A stretch of DNA of 64,000 nucleotides from Bifidobacterium asteroides (GTDB lineage: Bacteria; Actinomycetota; Actinomycetes; Actinomycetales; Bifidobacteriaceae), in assembly GCF_030758775.1 (NCBI RefSeq), contig NZ_CP132384.1, positions 1,488,001-1,552,000 on the forward strand, written 5' to 3'. The position numbers were made by a program, and so were the translations under genes. The notes under the pieces were generated by a model, which saw only the letters and a program-made list of their open reading frames with translations, was not told the origin of the DNA and searched no databases. Each line of letters starts with the position of its first letter. Position 1 is the stretch's first letter. Shown piece by piece: positions 26,271-37,842 of the stretch.

Positions 26271-27233
26271 CTAACCCAGAATGCTGAGCCCCTGGATAGC
26301 TGGTAGCTGCCGACGGCTGGTGAGCCAGTAGCTGAACAGGATGCATATGGCGGAGAAGACTAATGTGAAGACCACTTGGGGCCAGAGTAAATACACGGTG
26401 ACGTATCCCCATAAATCAACATTCATGAAGGGGCTTAAGGTCTTGTACATCCAATGGCCGCGCATAAGGTTGATCATCTGAACCGCCGTTTGCTGCCACC
26501 CCCAGAAATTCCAGCCGGAAATCGAATGCCAGAAACCAACACAGATCAACAGCCCTACCAGCAGCAGACATCCGCCTTTTCGATCAAGACGGGCGGCGAG
26601 GTCACCCAGCACCTGGCCAAGCAGAACGAAGGCTACCTGCATCATAAAGACATGCAGCGCCAGAGCCAGCCAACGGGACGGCTGCTGAGCATACGACTGG
26701 TTAAAACATGACACACTCCAGGGATCAAGAGTTAGCCTCCAAGGCGAACAGCCCTGCACGAGAAACCTTTGGTAGCTTTCCGTAAAGGGCATCCATCCGA
26801 TTTGGCCTAGGCTGCTGATAATCGCGACCACGATCATGAAAGTGCTTGTCGCCAGGGCCATGGCCACATTGGAGATGATCTGGGTCCATGCGATTGTAGA
26901 ACGAGTCACAGCGTTGGAGATCAGGGGCCGGAAAGTCGTCAGTGAGCAGACGAAGGCGGTGGCCATGAGCACCATCTCGGTGAACAGACCGGTGAATCCG
27001 GAGCTCAAGGGGATGAACCCCATAACTCCCAGAGTGAGGACGAGAGCCCAAATCACAAAGACGGTCAGCCTCGGCATCGCTTGTACGCGCAGGGTCATCC
27101 GGGTCTGCACCGAAGGCGACAGGAAACTCCTGATTCTGGCCCACCTTTCAGCCGGTCCAGCACCCAGGTCGGGGCTTTCTGGCCCCAGCTTGGTCTTCGT
27201 CCGCACTGCCCCCGCAACTTGCGTGTTATTCAT
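26271..27233 (-). CDS. ABC-2-like membrane permease
   Basis: A 320-residue integral membrane protein with about six to seven hydrophobic segments after a charged N terminus of some 50 residues. It has no catalytic motif. Its start overlaps the stop of the ATPase gene by four bases (ATGA), which makes it the membrane half of that transporter. A GntR/YtrA-type regulator heads the operon, as in the Bacillus ytr operon. Transport direction is probably export; the substrate (lipid, peptide or antibiotic) is unknown. Confidence 0.78.
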   Translation of the reverse strand: MNNTQVAGAVRTKTKLGPESPDLGAGPAERWARIRSFLSPSVQTRMTLRVQAMPRLTVFVIWALVLTLGVMGFIPLSSGFTGLFTEMVLMATAFVCSLTTFRPLISNAVTRSTIAWTQIISNVAMALATSTFMIVVAIISSLGQIGWMPFTESYQRFLVQGCSPWRLTLDPWSVSCFNQSYAQQPSRWLALALHVFMMQVAFVLLGQVLGDLAARLDRKGGCLLLVGLLICVGFWHSISGWNFWGWQQTAVQMINLMRGHWMYKTLSPFMNVDLWGYVTVYLLWPQVVFTLVFSAICILFSYWLTSRRQLPAIQGLSILG

Positions 27234-28090
27234 TGTGCCGCTCCTTCCGTTATCTGGACGAAGTAGGTCTGCAGATCCATTGGGGCGACAATAAGCCCCT
27301 TGGGCTGCTCGTCGGGCACTGGCCCCTCGAAGCTGACGCGCAGCAGGTCGCCGATGCGCTGCCTGCTCAGCAGCTGTGGGACGCCCTGGGCAAGGTAGCC
27401 CTCCACGTCACGCGGACGGCCAGTGACAGTGGTCCCCAGGGCTGACAGATCATCCACGCTGAAAGATCGCAGGACCCGCCCCTGGTCGATGATCGTGGCG
27501 CGGGAGATGAGCTGGCTGACCTCGTTGATGATATGGGTGGCGATGATCATGGTCGGTCCGCGGTGCTGATAGGCCTCCAGAACGAAGGAGTAGATCCTCT
27601 CCCTGGCCGCCGCATCCATTCCTGTCGTCGGTTCATCCAGAATGAGGTATTCCACAGGCAGGCAGAGTCCGATGACGTCCTTGACCACCTGACGCTGCCC
27701 CATGGAGAGGGAAGCAAAAGTGTCAGTCAGCCTCAATGCGAAGCTCTTAAGAATACGCTCAGCCAAGTGCCAGTCGAAATCACCGTAAAACCCCTCGGCC
27801 ATGGCGAATGCCTGTCTAATGTGTCGTCGGGATGGATAGGGCCAGGTTTCGTTGACCAAGGCCACGCGGCGAGCGATTCTTGAGTCGCTGACCAGATCGC
27901 TTCCATCCAAGTGGACCAGCCCCTGGTCAGGAAGTGTCCTGCCCGTCATCAGATTGCACAGGGTGGACTTGCCGGCCCCGTTCCGCCCGAAGAGTCCGTA
28001 TATATTACCGGGCTCAAAGCAGAGTGAGATCTCATCCAGGGCCTTCAGCTTTCCGTACGATTTGTCCACCTTGGAAACTGTCAGACTCAT
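27230..28090 (-). CDS. ABC transporter ATP-binding protein
   Basis: A 286-residue ATPase. Walker A GRNGAGKST is near residue 36, the signature reads LSMGQRQV (near 130, a non-canonical S-M-G-Q form common in drug/lipid exporters), Walker B is YLILDEPTTGMD, and the switch histidine is in IIATHIINE. The C-terminal 60 residues form an accessory region. It overlaps the GntR gene upstream and the permease gene downstream by ATGA, so all three are co-translated. Confidence 0.9.
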   Translation of the reverse strand: MSLTVSKVDKSYGKLKALDEISLCFEPGNIYGLFGRNGAGKSTLCNLMTGRTLPDQGLVHLDGSDLVSDSRIARRVALVNETWPYPSRRHIRQAFAMAEGFYGDFDWHLAERILKSFALRLTDTFASLSMGQRQVVKDVIGLCLPVEYLILDEPTTGMDAAARERIYSFVLEAYQHRGPTMIIATHIINEVSQLISRATIIDQGRVLRSFSVDDLSALGTTVTGRPRDVEGYLAQGVPQLLSRQRIGDLLRVSFEGPVPDEQPKGLIVAPMDLQTYFVQITEGAAQ

Positions 28091-28452
28091 TGGTAGACCC
28101 TTTCTATGATGGCGTCCAGGTCCTCACGGGATACGTCCAGAGCCTTGGCTTCTTCGACCAGATTCTGGAACCTTCCGTTCAGGAGTTCCCTCCTGCGACG
28201 CTCACGAACGCTCCGGCCCGCACCGACAGTGACAAACATGCCCAGCCCCCGCCGTTTCTCCAGAAGGCCCTGGTCGACCAGCAGGTTCATCCCCTTGAGG
28301 ACTGTGGCCGGGTTGATCTGGTAGGCAGTCGAGATTTCCGTGGTGCTGGGAATCCTTTCACCATCGGCGACCAGACCCTCGGCTATGGCTTCGGTCAACC
28401 GGTCTGCCACCTTCACGAAAACGGGCCGACCATCCGGTATTTCGATCGCCAT
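28087..28452 (-). CDS. GntR-family regulator, YtrA type
   Basis: A 121-residue repressor: winged helix-turn-helix from residue 9 to 75 (RLTEAIAEGLVADGERIPSTTEISTAYQINPATVLKGMNLLVDQGLLEKRRGLG, abbreviated here to key parts) and a short helical tail instead of a full ligand domain. That size is typical of the YtrA subgroup, which controls adjacent ABC transporters. It is first in a three-gene operon with ATPase and permease. A dyad in its promoter region is the likely binding site. Confidence 0.88.
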   Translation of the reverse strand: MAIEIPDGRPVFVKVADRLTEAIAEGLVADGERIPSTTEISTAYQINPATVLKGMNLLVDQGLLEKRRGLGMFVTVGAGRSVRERRRRELLNGRFQNLVEEAKALDVSREDLDAIIERVYQ

Positions 28453-28513
28453 CGTTTGACCGCCTTGTCTGCCTTGATTCGGGGCGTCGAATTAGGATCT
28501 GCATTACTGTTTA

Positions 28514-28534
28514 TTACTTAGTTACTTGAGTAAT
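28514..28534 (-). promoter_or_regulatory. Candidate GntR operator
   Basis: TTACT-TG-AGTAA (28522-28533) is a perfect dyad, and ATTACT (28514-28519) with AGTAAT (28529-28534) forms a second, overlapping one. It lies about 70 bases upstream of the GntR start in AT-rich sequence, in keeping with autorepression by a YtrA-type protein. Confidence 0.5.
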
Positions 28535-28696
28535 TAACCAACAGTCTACGATTTGCTCTACCAACCGTCAAATCAGATGCAGTCGTAATCCGACCGTTTG
28601 CTCGCGCATATGCTCCCGCCGCCCTCCTTCATCCCGGCTAGGACGGGCATGTCCTTATGTAATTCCGCTTGCCTGAATGCCGGAAGAATCCGGTAC
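28535..28696. other. Intergenic stretch between GntR promoter and oligopeptide cluster
   Basis: It contains the upstream part of the GntR promoter and the region after the last oligopeptide transporter gene. I see no gene and no convincing terminator. Confidence 0.3.
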
Positions 28697-29545
28697 CTAC
28701 AGGGTCGCAGCTGCCAGTAACTGCCGGGTATAGGACTGCTTGGGATGATTGAGAATGGCTTTCACCGACCCCTCTTCCACCACCTTGCCTCGGACGAGCA
28801 CCATGACCCTGTCCGCGATGTGCTGGACCACGCCCAGATCATGGGAGATGATGATCATGGACATGCCATTTGACGGATCGGCCTGCTGCCTGGACTGGGC
28901 CATGATGGATTGAAGGGTATGGAGAATCCCGACGCGCGCCGAGACGTCGATGGCGCTCATGGGCTCATCGGCCAAGAGTATCCGGGGCTTGACGATCAGG
29001 GCCCGGGCTATGGCCGCCCGCTGGGCCTGGCCTCCAGACAGATCGGAGGGATAAGCCGTCATGATCGCGCCGGGGTCAAGCTCAACCTCTGACAAGACCT
29101 TGGCCACCCGATCAGCAAGGTCTGTCCCATCTTGACGACGATGCCATAGGTGCCCACTCCCCCTGCGCCTGGCAGCCAGAAGAGGTTCGGCGACTGACCG
29201 GCCGATGGTCCACCGCGGGTCGAGGGAGGTGAAGGGGTTTTGAAAGACCAGAGCAGAGTCTTGGGCAAGCGCCTTGGCGGCCGGGGAACCGTGGAGAACC
29301 GGTCTGCCCTCATATGCCACCTGCCCGGCATCAGGCCTCAACTGACCAAGGAGCATACGGGAAAGCGTGGTCTTCCCTGAACCGGACTCCCCTATGATCG
29401 CCAAGCACTCCCCCGGCAGGAGGGAAACATCGATGCCGTCGACTGCAGCTTCTCGAGCCGTTCCACTGCCGGTGGAGGCATAGACCTTGGTCAGGCCCTC
29501 CCCGATCAGGATCGGATTGGCATGTGCACCGTCAGTCAGCCTCAT
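28697..29545 (-). CDS. Oligopeptide-type ABC ATPase (OppF/DppF)
   Basis: ATPase of 282 residues. Walker A GESGSGKTT, signature LSGGQAQR, Walker B ILLADEPMSAID and switch histidine IIISHDLG are all present. The C terminus lacks the iron-sulfur cysteine cluster of some DppF proteins. The start at 29545 is preferred over 29557 because GGAGG lies five bases before it; the gene overlaps oppD by 14 bases. It completes a five-gene importer with binding protein, two permeases and a second ATPase. Confidence 0.9.
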   Translation of the reverse strand: MRLTDGAHANPILIGEGLTKVYASTGSGTAREAAVDGIDVSLLPGECLAIIGESGSGKTTLSRMLLGQLRPDAGQVAYEGRPVLHGSPAAKALAQDSALVFQNPFTSLDPRWTIGRSVAEPLLAARRRGSGHLWHRRQDGTDLADRVAKVLSEVELDPGAIMTAYPSDLSGGQAQRAAIARALIVKPRILLADEPMSAIDVSARVGILHTLQSIMAQSRQQADPSNGMSMIIISHDLGVVQHIADRVMVLVRGKVVEEGSVKAILNHPKQSYTRQLLAAATL

Positions 29546-30326
29546 GCTTGCCTCCATCTGTGCTCAGCGTCAACTCTCTGGCCGCTCGCACCAGGGTCCT
29601 GCCCTGCGGACTGGATGGACTACGCAGAATGCTCTGCGTCTGTCCGCTTTCCACCACTCGCCCTGCATCGAGGATGTAGCAGTAATCGGCAACCCGGGCC
29701 AGGACTGAGAAATCATGGGTGATGAACAGCAGGGAGGCCCCGCTCTGGTCGACCAAGGAGACCAACAGGTCCACAATCTGCCGCTGGGTGATGGCATCCA
29801 GGGCCGTGGTCGGCTCGTCTGCCAGAATCAGTCTGGGCTTGGTGACCAGGGCCGTGGCTATGGCCGCCCGCTGCTGTTGGCCCCCGGACAGCTCATGCGG
29901 ATATGAGCCAGCCAGATCCGCATCCAACCCGACCTGGGCCAATATCTCCATGACCCGTCTGCGCCGTTCCTGAGCGCTCAAGCGGTAGTGGCGGCGAAGA
30001 GGAAGCTCAACCTGGCTGTAGACCTTCTTTACTGGGTTCAGGGCTGTGGAAGGATTCTGAAAGATCATGCCCATCCGGGAACCGCGCAGATCCGCCAGGG
30101 ACCGGTCGTCCGAACCGAGAATCTGGAGCCCGTCCACCAGAATGGATCCCGACAGGGAGGCCGTCAGCGGTGCTGTGCCCAAAACGCTGCGGGCGATCAT
30201 CGACTTTCCGGAGCCTGAGGAGCCGATCAGGCCGACCCGTTGGCCGTCTGCCACCTTGAGGTCTACTTGATCAAGAATGGTGCGGCCATTGATGGACAGA
30301 CTCAGGCCGTCAATATTCAGCGACAT
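29532..30326 (-). CDS. Oligopeptide-type ABC ATPase (OppD/DppD)
   Basis: ATPase of 264 residues with Walker A GSSGSGKSM, signature LSGGQQQR, Walker B ILADEPTTALD and switch LFITHDFS. Shorter at the C terminus than typical OppD of about 330 residues, ending soon after the switch region. It overlaps the OppC-type permease gene by ten bases. Confidence 0.9.
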   Translation of the reverse strand: MSLNIDGLSLSINGRTILDQVDLKVADGQRVGLIGSSGSGKSMIARSVLGTAPLTASLSGSILVDGLQILGSDDRSLADLRGSRMGMIFQNPSTALNPVKKVYSQVELPLRRHYRLSAQERRRRVMEILAQVGLDADLAGSYPHELSGGQQQRAAIATALVTKPRLILADEPTTALDAITQRQIVDLLVSLVDQSGASLLFITHDFSVLARVADYCYILDAGRVVESGQTQSILRSPSSPQGRTLVRAARELTLSTDGGKHEAD

Positions 30327-31345
30327 GATTGGTCTCCCTCACCTGTATGGATCGCATTCTCGACATGATGACCAGAGTCATCTGATTGCCCGGATTGAAG
30401 AGTGGACCGTCCGGCGGCAGCCACGGCGGCCCTGAGCCTGGGGTTGGTAACCGGATCGATGGCATCACGCAGGGCGTCGCCGAACAGGTTCAGCGCCACC
30501 ACCACCATGGTGACCGCCAGGCCAGGCCAGAGCACAGTAAGTGGAAAGACATTGATGAACTTGACCGAGGTGGTCAGCGAATGACCCCAGGAGGGCAGGC
30601 CGGAGGGAACGCCCACCCCCAGGTAGGTCAACCCTGCCTCAGCCAGAACCGAGGTCCCCGCCGACATGGAAAGCTGTACGCACAGGACCGGAATGACATT
30701 AGGCACCAGATGGGTCAAGAAGATTCTGAAGGATCCGACTCCGCTGTGTCGGGCGGATTGCACATAGTCCGACTCTGCTGCCAGAAGCGCCTGGGGCCGT
30801 ACGATCCGGGCCAGGTTGAGTCCGTAGCCGAACCCGCAGGCCACGACGACCACGGCGATGCTGGGTCCCAGGGGAACAGCCAGGATCAGAGCCAGCAAAA
30901 CTGTGGGCAAAGAAATCAGGGCATCGACTAGGACCACGACCGTCTGTGATACTCCTGAACGGCGCGAGACCATGGCCATAACCAGAAGAAGCCCCAGAAC
31001 GCCTGATAGGAGGACAGCCAGAAGGCTGATGGCCAGGTTGGTGGCCGATCCCGCCATCAGCCAGGAGAGAATGTCTGCTCCGGTACCGTCCGTTCCCAGA
31101 AGATGGGCGCGGCTGGGGGCCTGCCAGATCCGGTACCCGTCGGTAGTCCAAATAGGAACCGGGGTCCAGAACCTGGAGATCAGGGAGACCAGGATCCATA
31201 TGGCCAGAACAGTCATCGAGTATCGCCCCGAGGCCGTGCGCCACATGCTGGACAACACCACCCGCATCCGTCCGAAGAATCCCAGTTGGCCTGGGAATGT
31301 GGCCCTCAATCCCAGATGGGGCCTGTCTGCGTGTCCCCAACTCAT
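30317..31345 (-). CDS. Oligopeptide-type ABC permease (OppC/DppC)
   Basis: Permease of 342 residues. An N-terminal cytoplasmic stretch precedes the first helix near residue 45; five more helices follow, with the EAA-like loop YVQSARHSGVGSFRIFLTHLVPNV near 195. An odd feature is a 40-residue C-terminal tail rich in Ala/Arg/Ser. Its start overlaps the OppB stop by one base. Confidence 0.9.
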   Translation of the reverse strand: MSWGHADRPHLGLRATFPGQLGFFGRMRVVLSSMWRTASGRYSMTVLAIWILVSLISRFWTPVPIWTTDGYRIWQAPSRAHLLGTDGTGADILSWLMAGSATNLAISLLAVLLSGVLGLLLVMAMVSRRSGVSQTVVVLVDALISLPTVLLALILAVPLGPSIAVVVVACGFGYGLNLARIVRPQALLAAESDYVQSARHSGVGSFRIFLTHLVPNVIPVLCVQLSMSAGTSVLAEAGLTYLGVGVPSGLPSWGHSLTTSVKFINVFPLTVLWPGLAVTMVVVALNLFGDALRDAIDPVTNPRLRAAVAAAGRSTLQSGQSDDSGHHVENAIHTGEGDQSCR

Positions 31346-32322
31346 CAGGCAGCCACCTCCTGTCTGGCCGCACCTCGAAAACGCGGATCGATCAGCCTAT
31401 GAATAACGTCCACCAGCAGTCCCAGGAAGAGGAAGAAGGCCGCCAGCAGAAGCAGCTCGGACTGAACGGCCGGAAGATCCCGGTTGCCCACATCGGTGAT
31501 CAGCATGGAGCCCAGCCCCGGCAGGGCGAACAGGTTCTCGCTGACCATGACCCCGGTGATCATCTCGGCCATGGTCAACCCGATCACCGAAACCAGCTGG
31601 GGGGAAGCCAGCCGCAGACCGATGCGCAGGGCGGCCTGGGTTCTGGTCATCCCGCAGGCCATGCCCATGTCCACATACCCCGAAGAGAGCATGTCGCCCA
31701 GCAGGGAGCGGGTGTACCGCATGATGCCGGCGCCCACGATGATGCCGGTGGACAGAGCAGGCAGAATCAAAGCCGACAAGGCTTGACCCGGCTGAGCCCA
31801 GCCGAAAGCAGGAAAGCCCTGAGAGGGCAGCAGGCCAATCAGGCCGCTGCCTTTGGCGAAGAGCATGATCAGCAGCAGTCCTGACCAGAGGGCGGGTACG
31901 GATCCGCCCACGATGGCGGCCATGTGGCTGAAGGACTGCATCCGTGGCGAGCGCGCCAGAGCGGCCGCGCAGCCCAGAGGAATGCCCAGCAGCAGGGCCA
32001 CACCCAGCCCCAGAAGAATCAGCGGGAAGGTGATCTGGGCCCGGACACCAACCTGGGAGGCGATGGGACGGTTGGTCAGAATGGACCTGCCCAGGTCCCC
32101 TTGCAGAAAGCCGCTGATCCAGTCCAGATACTGCCTTGGGTAGGAGCGGTCCAGGCCCATCTGCCGACGCAGCCGGTCAACACGGGCAGGCGGAGCATCC
32201 AGCCCGGCCATGACGGCGGCCACGTCACCGGGCAGGATGCGCAGAGCCAGGAAGATCAGCAGGGAGATGCCCATCAGCGCCAAGATGAAGAGCACTAGGC
32301 GCCGCACTAGGAATTTGGCCAT
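31345..32322 (-). CDS. Oligopeptide-type ABC permease (OppB/DppB)
   Basis: Permease of 325 residues starting MAKFLVRRLVLF, the standard OppB opening with a membrane helix at 9-30. The ILPGDVAAVMAG segment and the loop YTRSLLGDMLSSGYVDMGMACGM (about 200-222) are family hallmarks. The start at 32322 is two bases after the binding-protein stop. An open frame runs 39 codons further upstream but inside the binding-protein gene. Confidence 0.92.
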   Translation of the reverse strand: MAKFLVRRLVLFILALMGISLLIFLALRILPGDVAAVMAGLDAPPARVDRLRRQMGLDRSYPRQYLDWISGFLQGDLGRSILTNRPIASQVGVRAQITFPLILLGLGVALLLGIPLGCAAALARSPRMQSFSHMAAIVGGSVPALWSGLLLIMLFAKGSGLIGLLPSQGFPAFGWAQPGQALSALILPALSTGIIVGAGIMRYTRSLLGDMLSSGYVDMGMACGMTRTQAALRIGLRLASPQLVSVIGLTMAEMITGVMVSENLFALPGLGSMLITDVGNRDLPAVQSELLLLAAFFLFLGLLVDVIHRLIDPRFRGAARQEVAA

Positions 32323-32324
32323 GG

Positions 32325-33971
32325 TTATCCCCGCCTGTAGGTCACGTCGGACAAGGGCATGAGGGACTGATTCAGATCGACCGGGAAGCCCTCCAACCCC
32401 GTCCGCCAGGCCGTGGTCACCCGGTAGTTGAAGAGCCAATCCGCCGCCGCATCGTTGCTGACAATCCGGGCGGCCTGGGCCAGGAGCCTGTCGGAGTCAT
32501 CGGCGGAGGTCGTGGCCATGGCCTGCCTATAGAGCTCCTGGACCTGACGATTGTCATAGTTGTAGTAGTAGCCGGGGTTGGCCCACTGATGGAAGTCGTG
32601 GCTCTCGCCATGATCCACCAGAGACAGGTCATAGTCCTTGTTGGCATGGACGTCCTGGAGCCAAACCGAGAACTCCACCACCCGCACATCCAGGTCGATG
32701 CCCACCTGACGCAGCTGCGAGCGCAGCTGATCGCCCAACTCGCTGCCATAGGTGTTGGCGTAGGTCAGCCGCAGCTTGAGCCGGTGACCGGGACCGTACC
32801 CGGCCTGGGCCAGAAGCCGCCGCGCCTGCTCAGGATCGTGGGGGTAGAGCCCGGTCAGATCCTGATAGCCGGGATCCAGGGAGGGTATGGGGCCGCCCAG
32901 GGCCCTGTCCGATCCGCCCCGGGAGGCGATCAGCTGCCGATGGTCGATGGCATGGCGGATGGCCTGCCGCACCAGCGGGTCGGATGTGGCGGCACCCTTG
33001 CCGTTCATGGCCAGAACGTACTTGTCGGTGTCGTCGCCCGCCTTGACCTGGAAGTCGCGGCTGTTGCGGAAGGGGCTGGCCAGGTTCTCGGTGACCGGAG
33101 CCAGCACCTGCACATCCCCGCTGCGCAGGGCGTTGACGGCAGCGTTGTCGTCGTTGAGGTAACGGATGACGATGGTTGGCGTCTTAGGCTTGTCGCTGCC
33201 CCAGTAGTGCGGATCGGCCTTGAGGGTGACCGAGTCGTTTGGCCGGAAGCTTTCCAGCAGGTACGGGCCGGATCCCACGGCCTGGGTCTTCATGTCGTAA
33301 TGAGCACGACGGTCAAAGACCAGGCCAGCCCGGCCGCTCAACTGCCAGAGCAGGTCCTGGTAGGGTCTGGACAGCGTCAGGCGCACCGTCAGAGGATCTG
33401 TGGCCTCAACGCCCTGGAAGCCCTCCAGCATCTCGCTGCCCTGGTAGTGGCCTGCCATGAGCCCGCGAATGGAGTCGACCACGTCCTGGGCCCGAAGAGC
33501 ATGACCGTTGGAGAAGCGGATGCCCTCATGCAGGTGGAAGGTGTAGACCAGGCCGTCCTCGGAGACATTCCAGCTCCTGGCCAGCCCTGGGCGCACCTGG
33601 TTCCGGGAATCACGCGACACCAGGCCCTGATAGACATTGCCGATCAGGAGCTGATCCAGCGCCGTACCCGACTGGTTGCGGATGTCCAGATTGGTGGGAG
33701 CCAGCTTGAGCCCCACCGTGACCGTGTCCGCAACGGTTCCTCCCTCGGCCTGGCCAATAGGTCCACGATGCCCGGTCCACAGGGAGAGTGCCAAGGCCAG
33801 GGCCAGCAGGAGACTGAGCAGCTTCCAGGGCAGGGTGTTGCCACCCGACCTCATGGGTCTGATCCTGGCGTTGAGTTCAGGGTCAGTGCTGGGGCCTGGC
33901 TCCTGGGCCGCCTCTGTATCTGCTGCGGTCACGCTGCCATGGGCATGCGTGCCGTGTCGATCTGCGTTCAT
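32325..33971 (-). CDS. Oligopeptide-type solute-binding protein, N-terminal anchor
   Basis: A 548-residue family-5 extracellular solute-binding protein (DppA/OppA type), with motifs such as LARSWNVSEDGLVYTFHLHEGIRFSNG (split here) and VRQAIRHAIDHRQL. It starts at 33971 after AAGGA. Unusually it has about 48 charged residues, then one hydrophobic segment (LLSLLLALALALSLW, about 49-64), and no cysteine lipobox. It is either anchored by an uncleaved helix or secreted. It heads the importer operon and determines its substrate, probably short peptides or similar solutes. Confidence 0.9.
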   Translation of the reverse strand: MNADRHGTHAHGSVTAADTEAAQEPGPSTDPELNARIRPMRSGGNTLPWKLLSLLLALALALSLWTGHRGPIGQAEGGTVADTVTVGLKLAPTNLDIRNQSGTALDQLLIGNVYQGLVSRDSRNQVRPGLARSWNVSEDGLVYTFHLHEGIRFSNGHALRAQDVVDSIRGLMAGHYQGSEMLEGFQGVEATDPLTVRLTLSRPYQDLLWQLSGRAGLVFDRRAHYDMKTQAVGSGPYLLESFRPNDSVTLKADPHYWGSDKPKTPTIVIRYLNDDNAAVNALRSGDVQVLAPVTENLASPFRNSRDFQVKAGDDTDKYVLAMNGKGAATSDPLVRQAIRHAIDHRQLIASRGGSDRALGGPIPSLDPGYQDLTGLYPHDPEQARRLLAQAGYGPGHRLKLRLTYANTYGSELGDQLRSQLRQVGIDLDVRVVEFSVWLQDVHANKDYDLSLVDHGESHDFHQWANPGYYYNYDNRQVQELYRQAMATTSADDSDRLLAQAARIVSNDAAADWLFNYRVTTAWRTGLEGFPVDLNQSLMPLSDVTYRRG

Positions 33972-34116
33972 TGACGAATCCTTATGCTGTGGTTGACCGC
34001 CATTTTGGTCGATCACCGCCCACCAGCATACTCCCCGAAGCCATCACCCAGGCTTATGCGCTTAGGATGGATTCGGAAAGCGCCACGCGCCCGGACGACG
34101 GCAGGGAGGAAGAGAC

Positions 34117-37128
<3,012 letters not shown>

Positions 37129-37836
37129 TCAATCAACCCCGGTGAAGGGGTCCGTGAATTCCAAGCGACGGGCCACCAATTGCAGTGGTCTGGAGAAGTC
37201 GTCATAGGCCCGGGACTGGATTCGGGGGTAGAGATCATCACCCACTATGGGCAGCCCCAGAGCGTTCATGTGCACACGAAGCTGGTGGGTCTTGCCGGTC
37301 TTCGGGTAAAGGGTGTAGGTGGCCAGGCATCCCTGGCCCGCCGTCAAATCGATCCGAGTAACCGCATTGACAGGCCCTCGCTCCTCCCAGGCCTGGAGAA
37401 CCCCACGGCGCTTGATCATCCTGGAACGGCGCTCCAGCGGGAAGACCCGGGGCGGATCCAGATGTCGCACAGTGCCGGTCCGCGGACGCACTATGGGTCG
37501 CACCGGCGCCAGGCACTGGTAGACCTTGCGCACGCGATGCTCCTGGAAGAGCATCTGATAGGCCCGCCTGGCAGCCGGATCCCGAACCAGGACCAGCACG
37601 CCCGCAGTAGCCCTATCAAGCCGGTGAGCAGGGATGATGTCGGGCTCCCCGTAGAGTCGGCGCATTCGGATCAGCACAGTACTGGCGTACCACATCCCTC
37701 GAGGCATAGTGGCCAGAAAATGGGGCTTATCGACCACGATGATGCGTTGATCCTCGTAGAGGATTCTGGGTTCGAAGGGGATCCGCGGCTCCTCCAGGAC
37801 CATCCGGTGCCCCCGCTGCCCGGACCCGACAGCCAT
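37129..37836 (-). CDS. RluD-family RNA pseudouridine synthase
   Basis: A 235-residue enzyme of the RluA/RluD family. The catalytic aspartate is D74 in the hallmark HRLDRATAG, and the later TYTLYPKTGKTHQLRVHMNALGLPIVGD block (about 180-205) is typical. It lacks the S4 RNA-binding domain of RluD and is short, like TruC and the small RluA group. It starts six bases after glmS and is probably co-transcribed. The uridine it modifies, in rRNA or tRNA, cannot be told. Confidence 0.9.
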   Translation of the reverse strand: MAVGSGQRGHRMVLEEPRIPFEPRILYEDQRIIVVDKPHFLATMPRGMWYASTVLIRMRRLYGEPDIIPAHRLDRATAGVLVLVRDPAARRAYQMLFQEHRVRKVYQCLAPVRPIVRPRTGTVRHLDPPRVFPLERRSRMIKRRGVLQAWEERGPVNAVTRIDLTAGQGCLATYTLYPKTGKTHQLRVHMNALGLPIVGDDLYPRIQSRAYDDFSRPLQLVARRLEFTDPFTGVD

Positions 37837-37842
37837 GGGATC

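Noticed and set aside
32589-33974. Open frame of 461 codons opposite the oligopeptide binding protein
   Set aside because: Antisense shadow of a GC-rich gene; composition unlike a folded protein.
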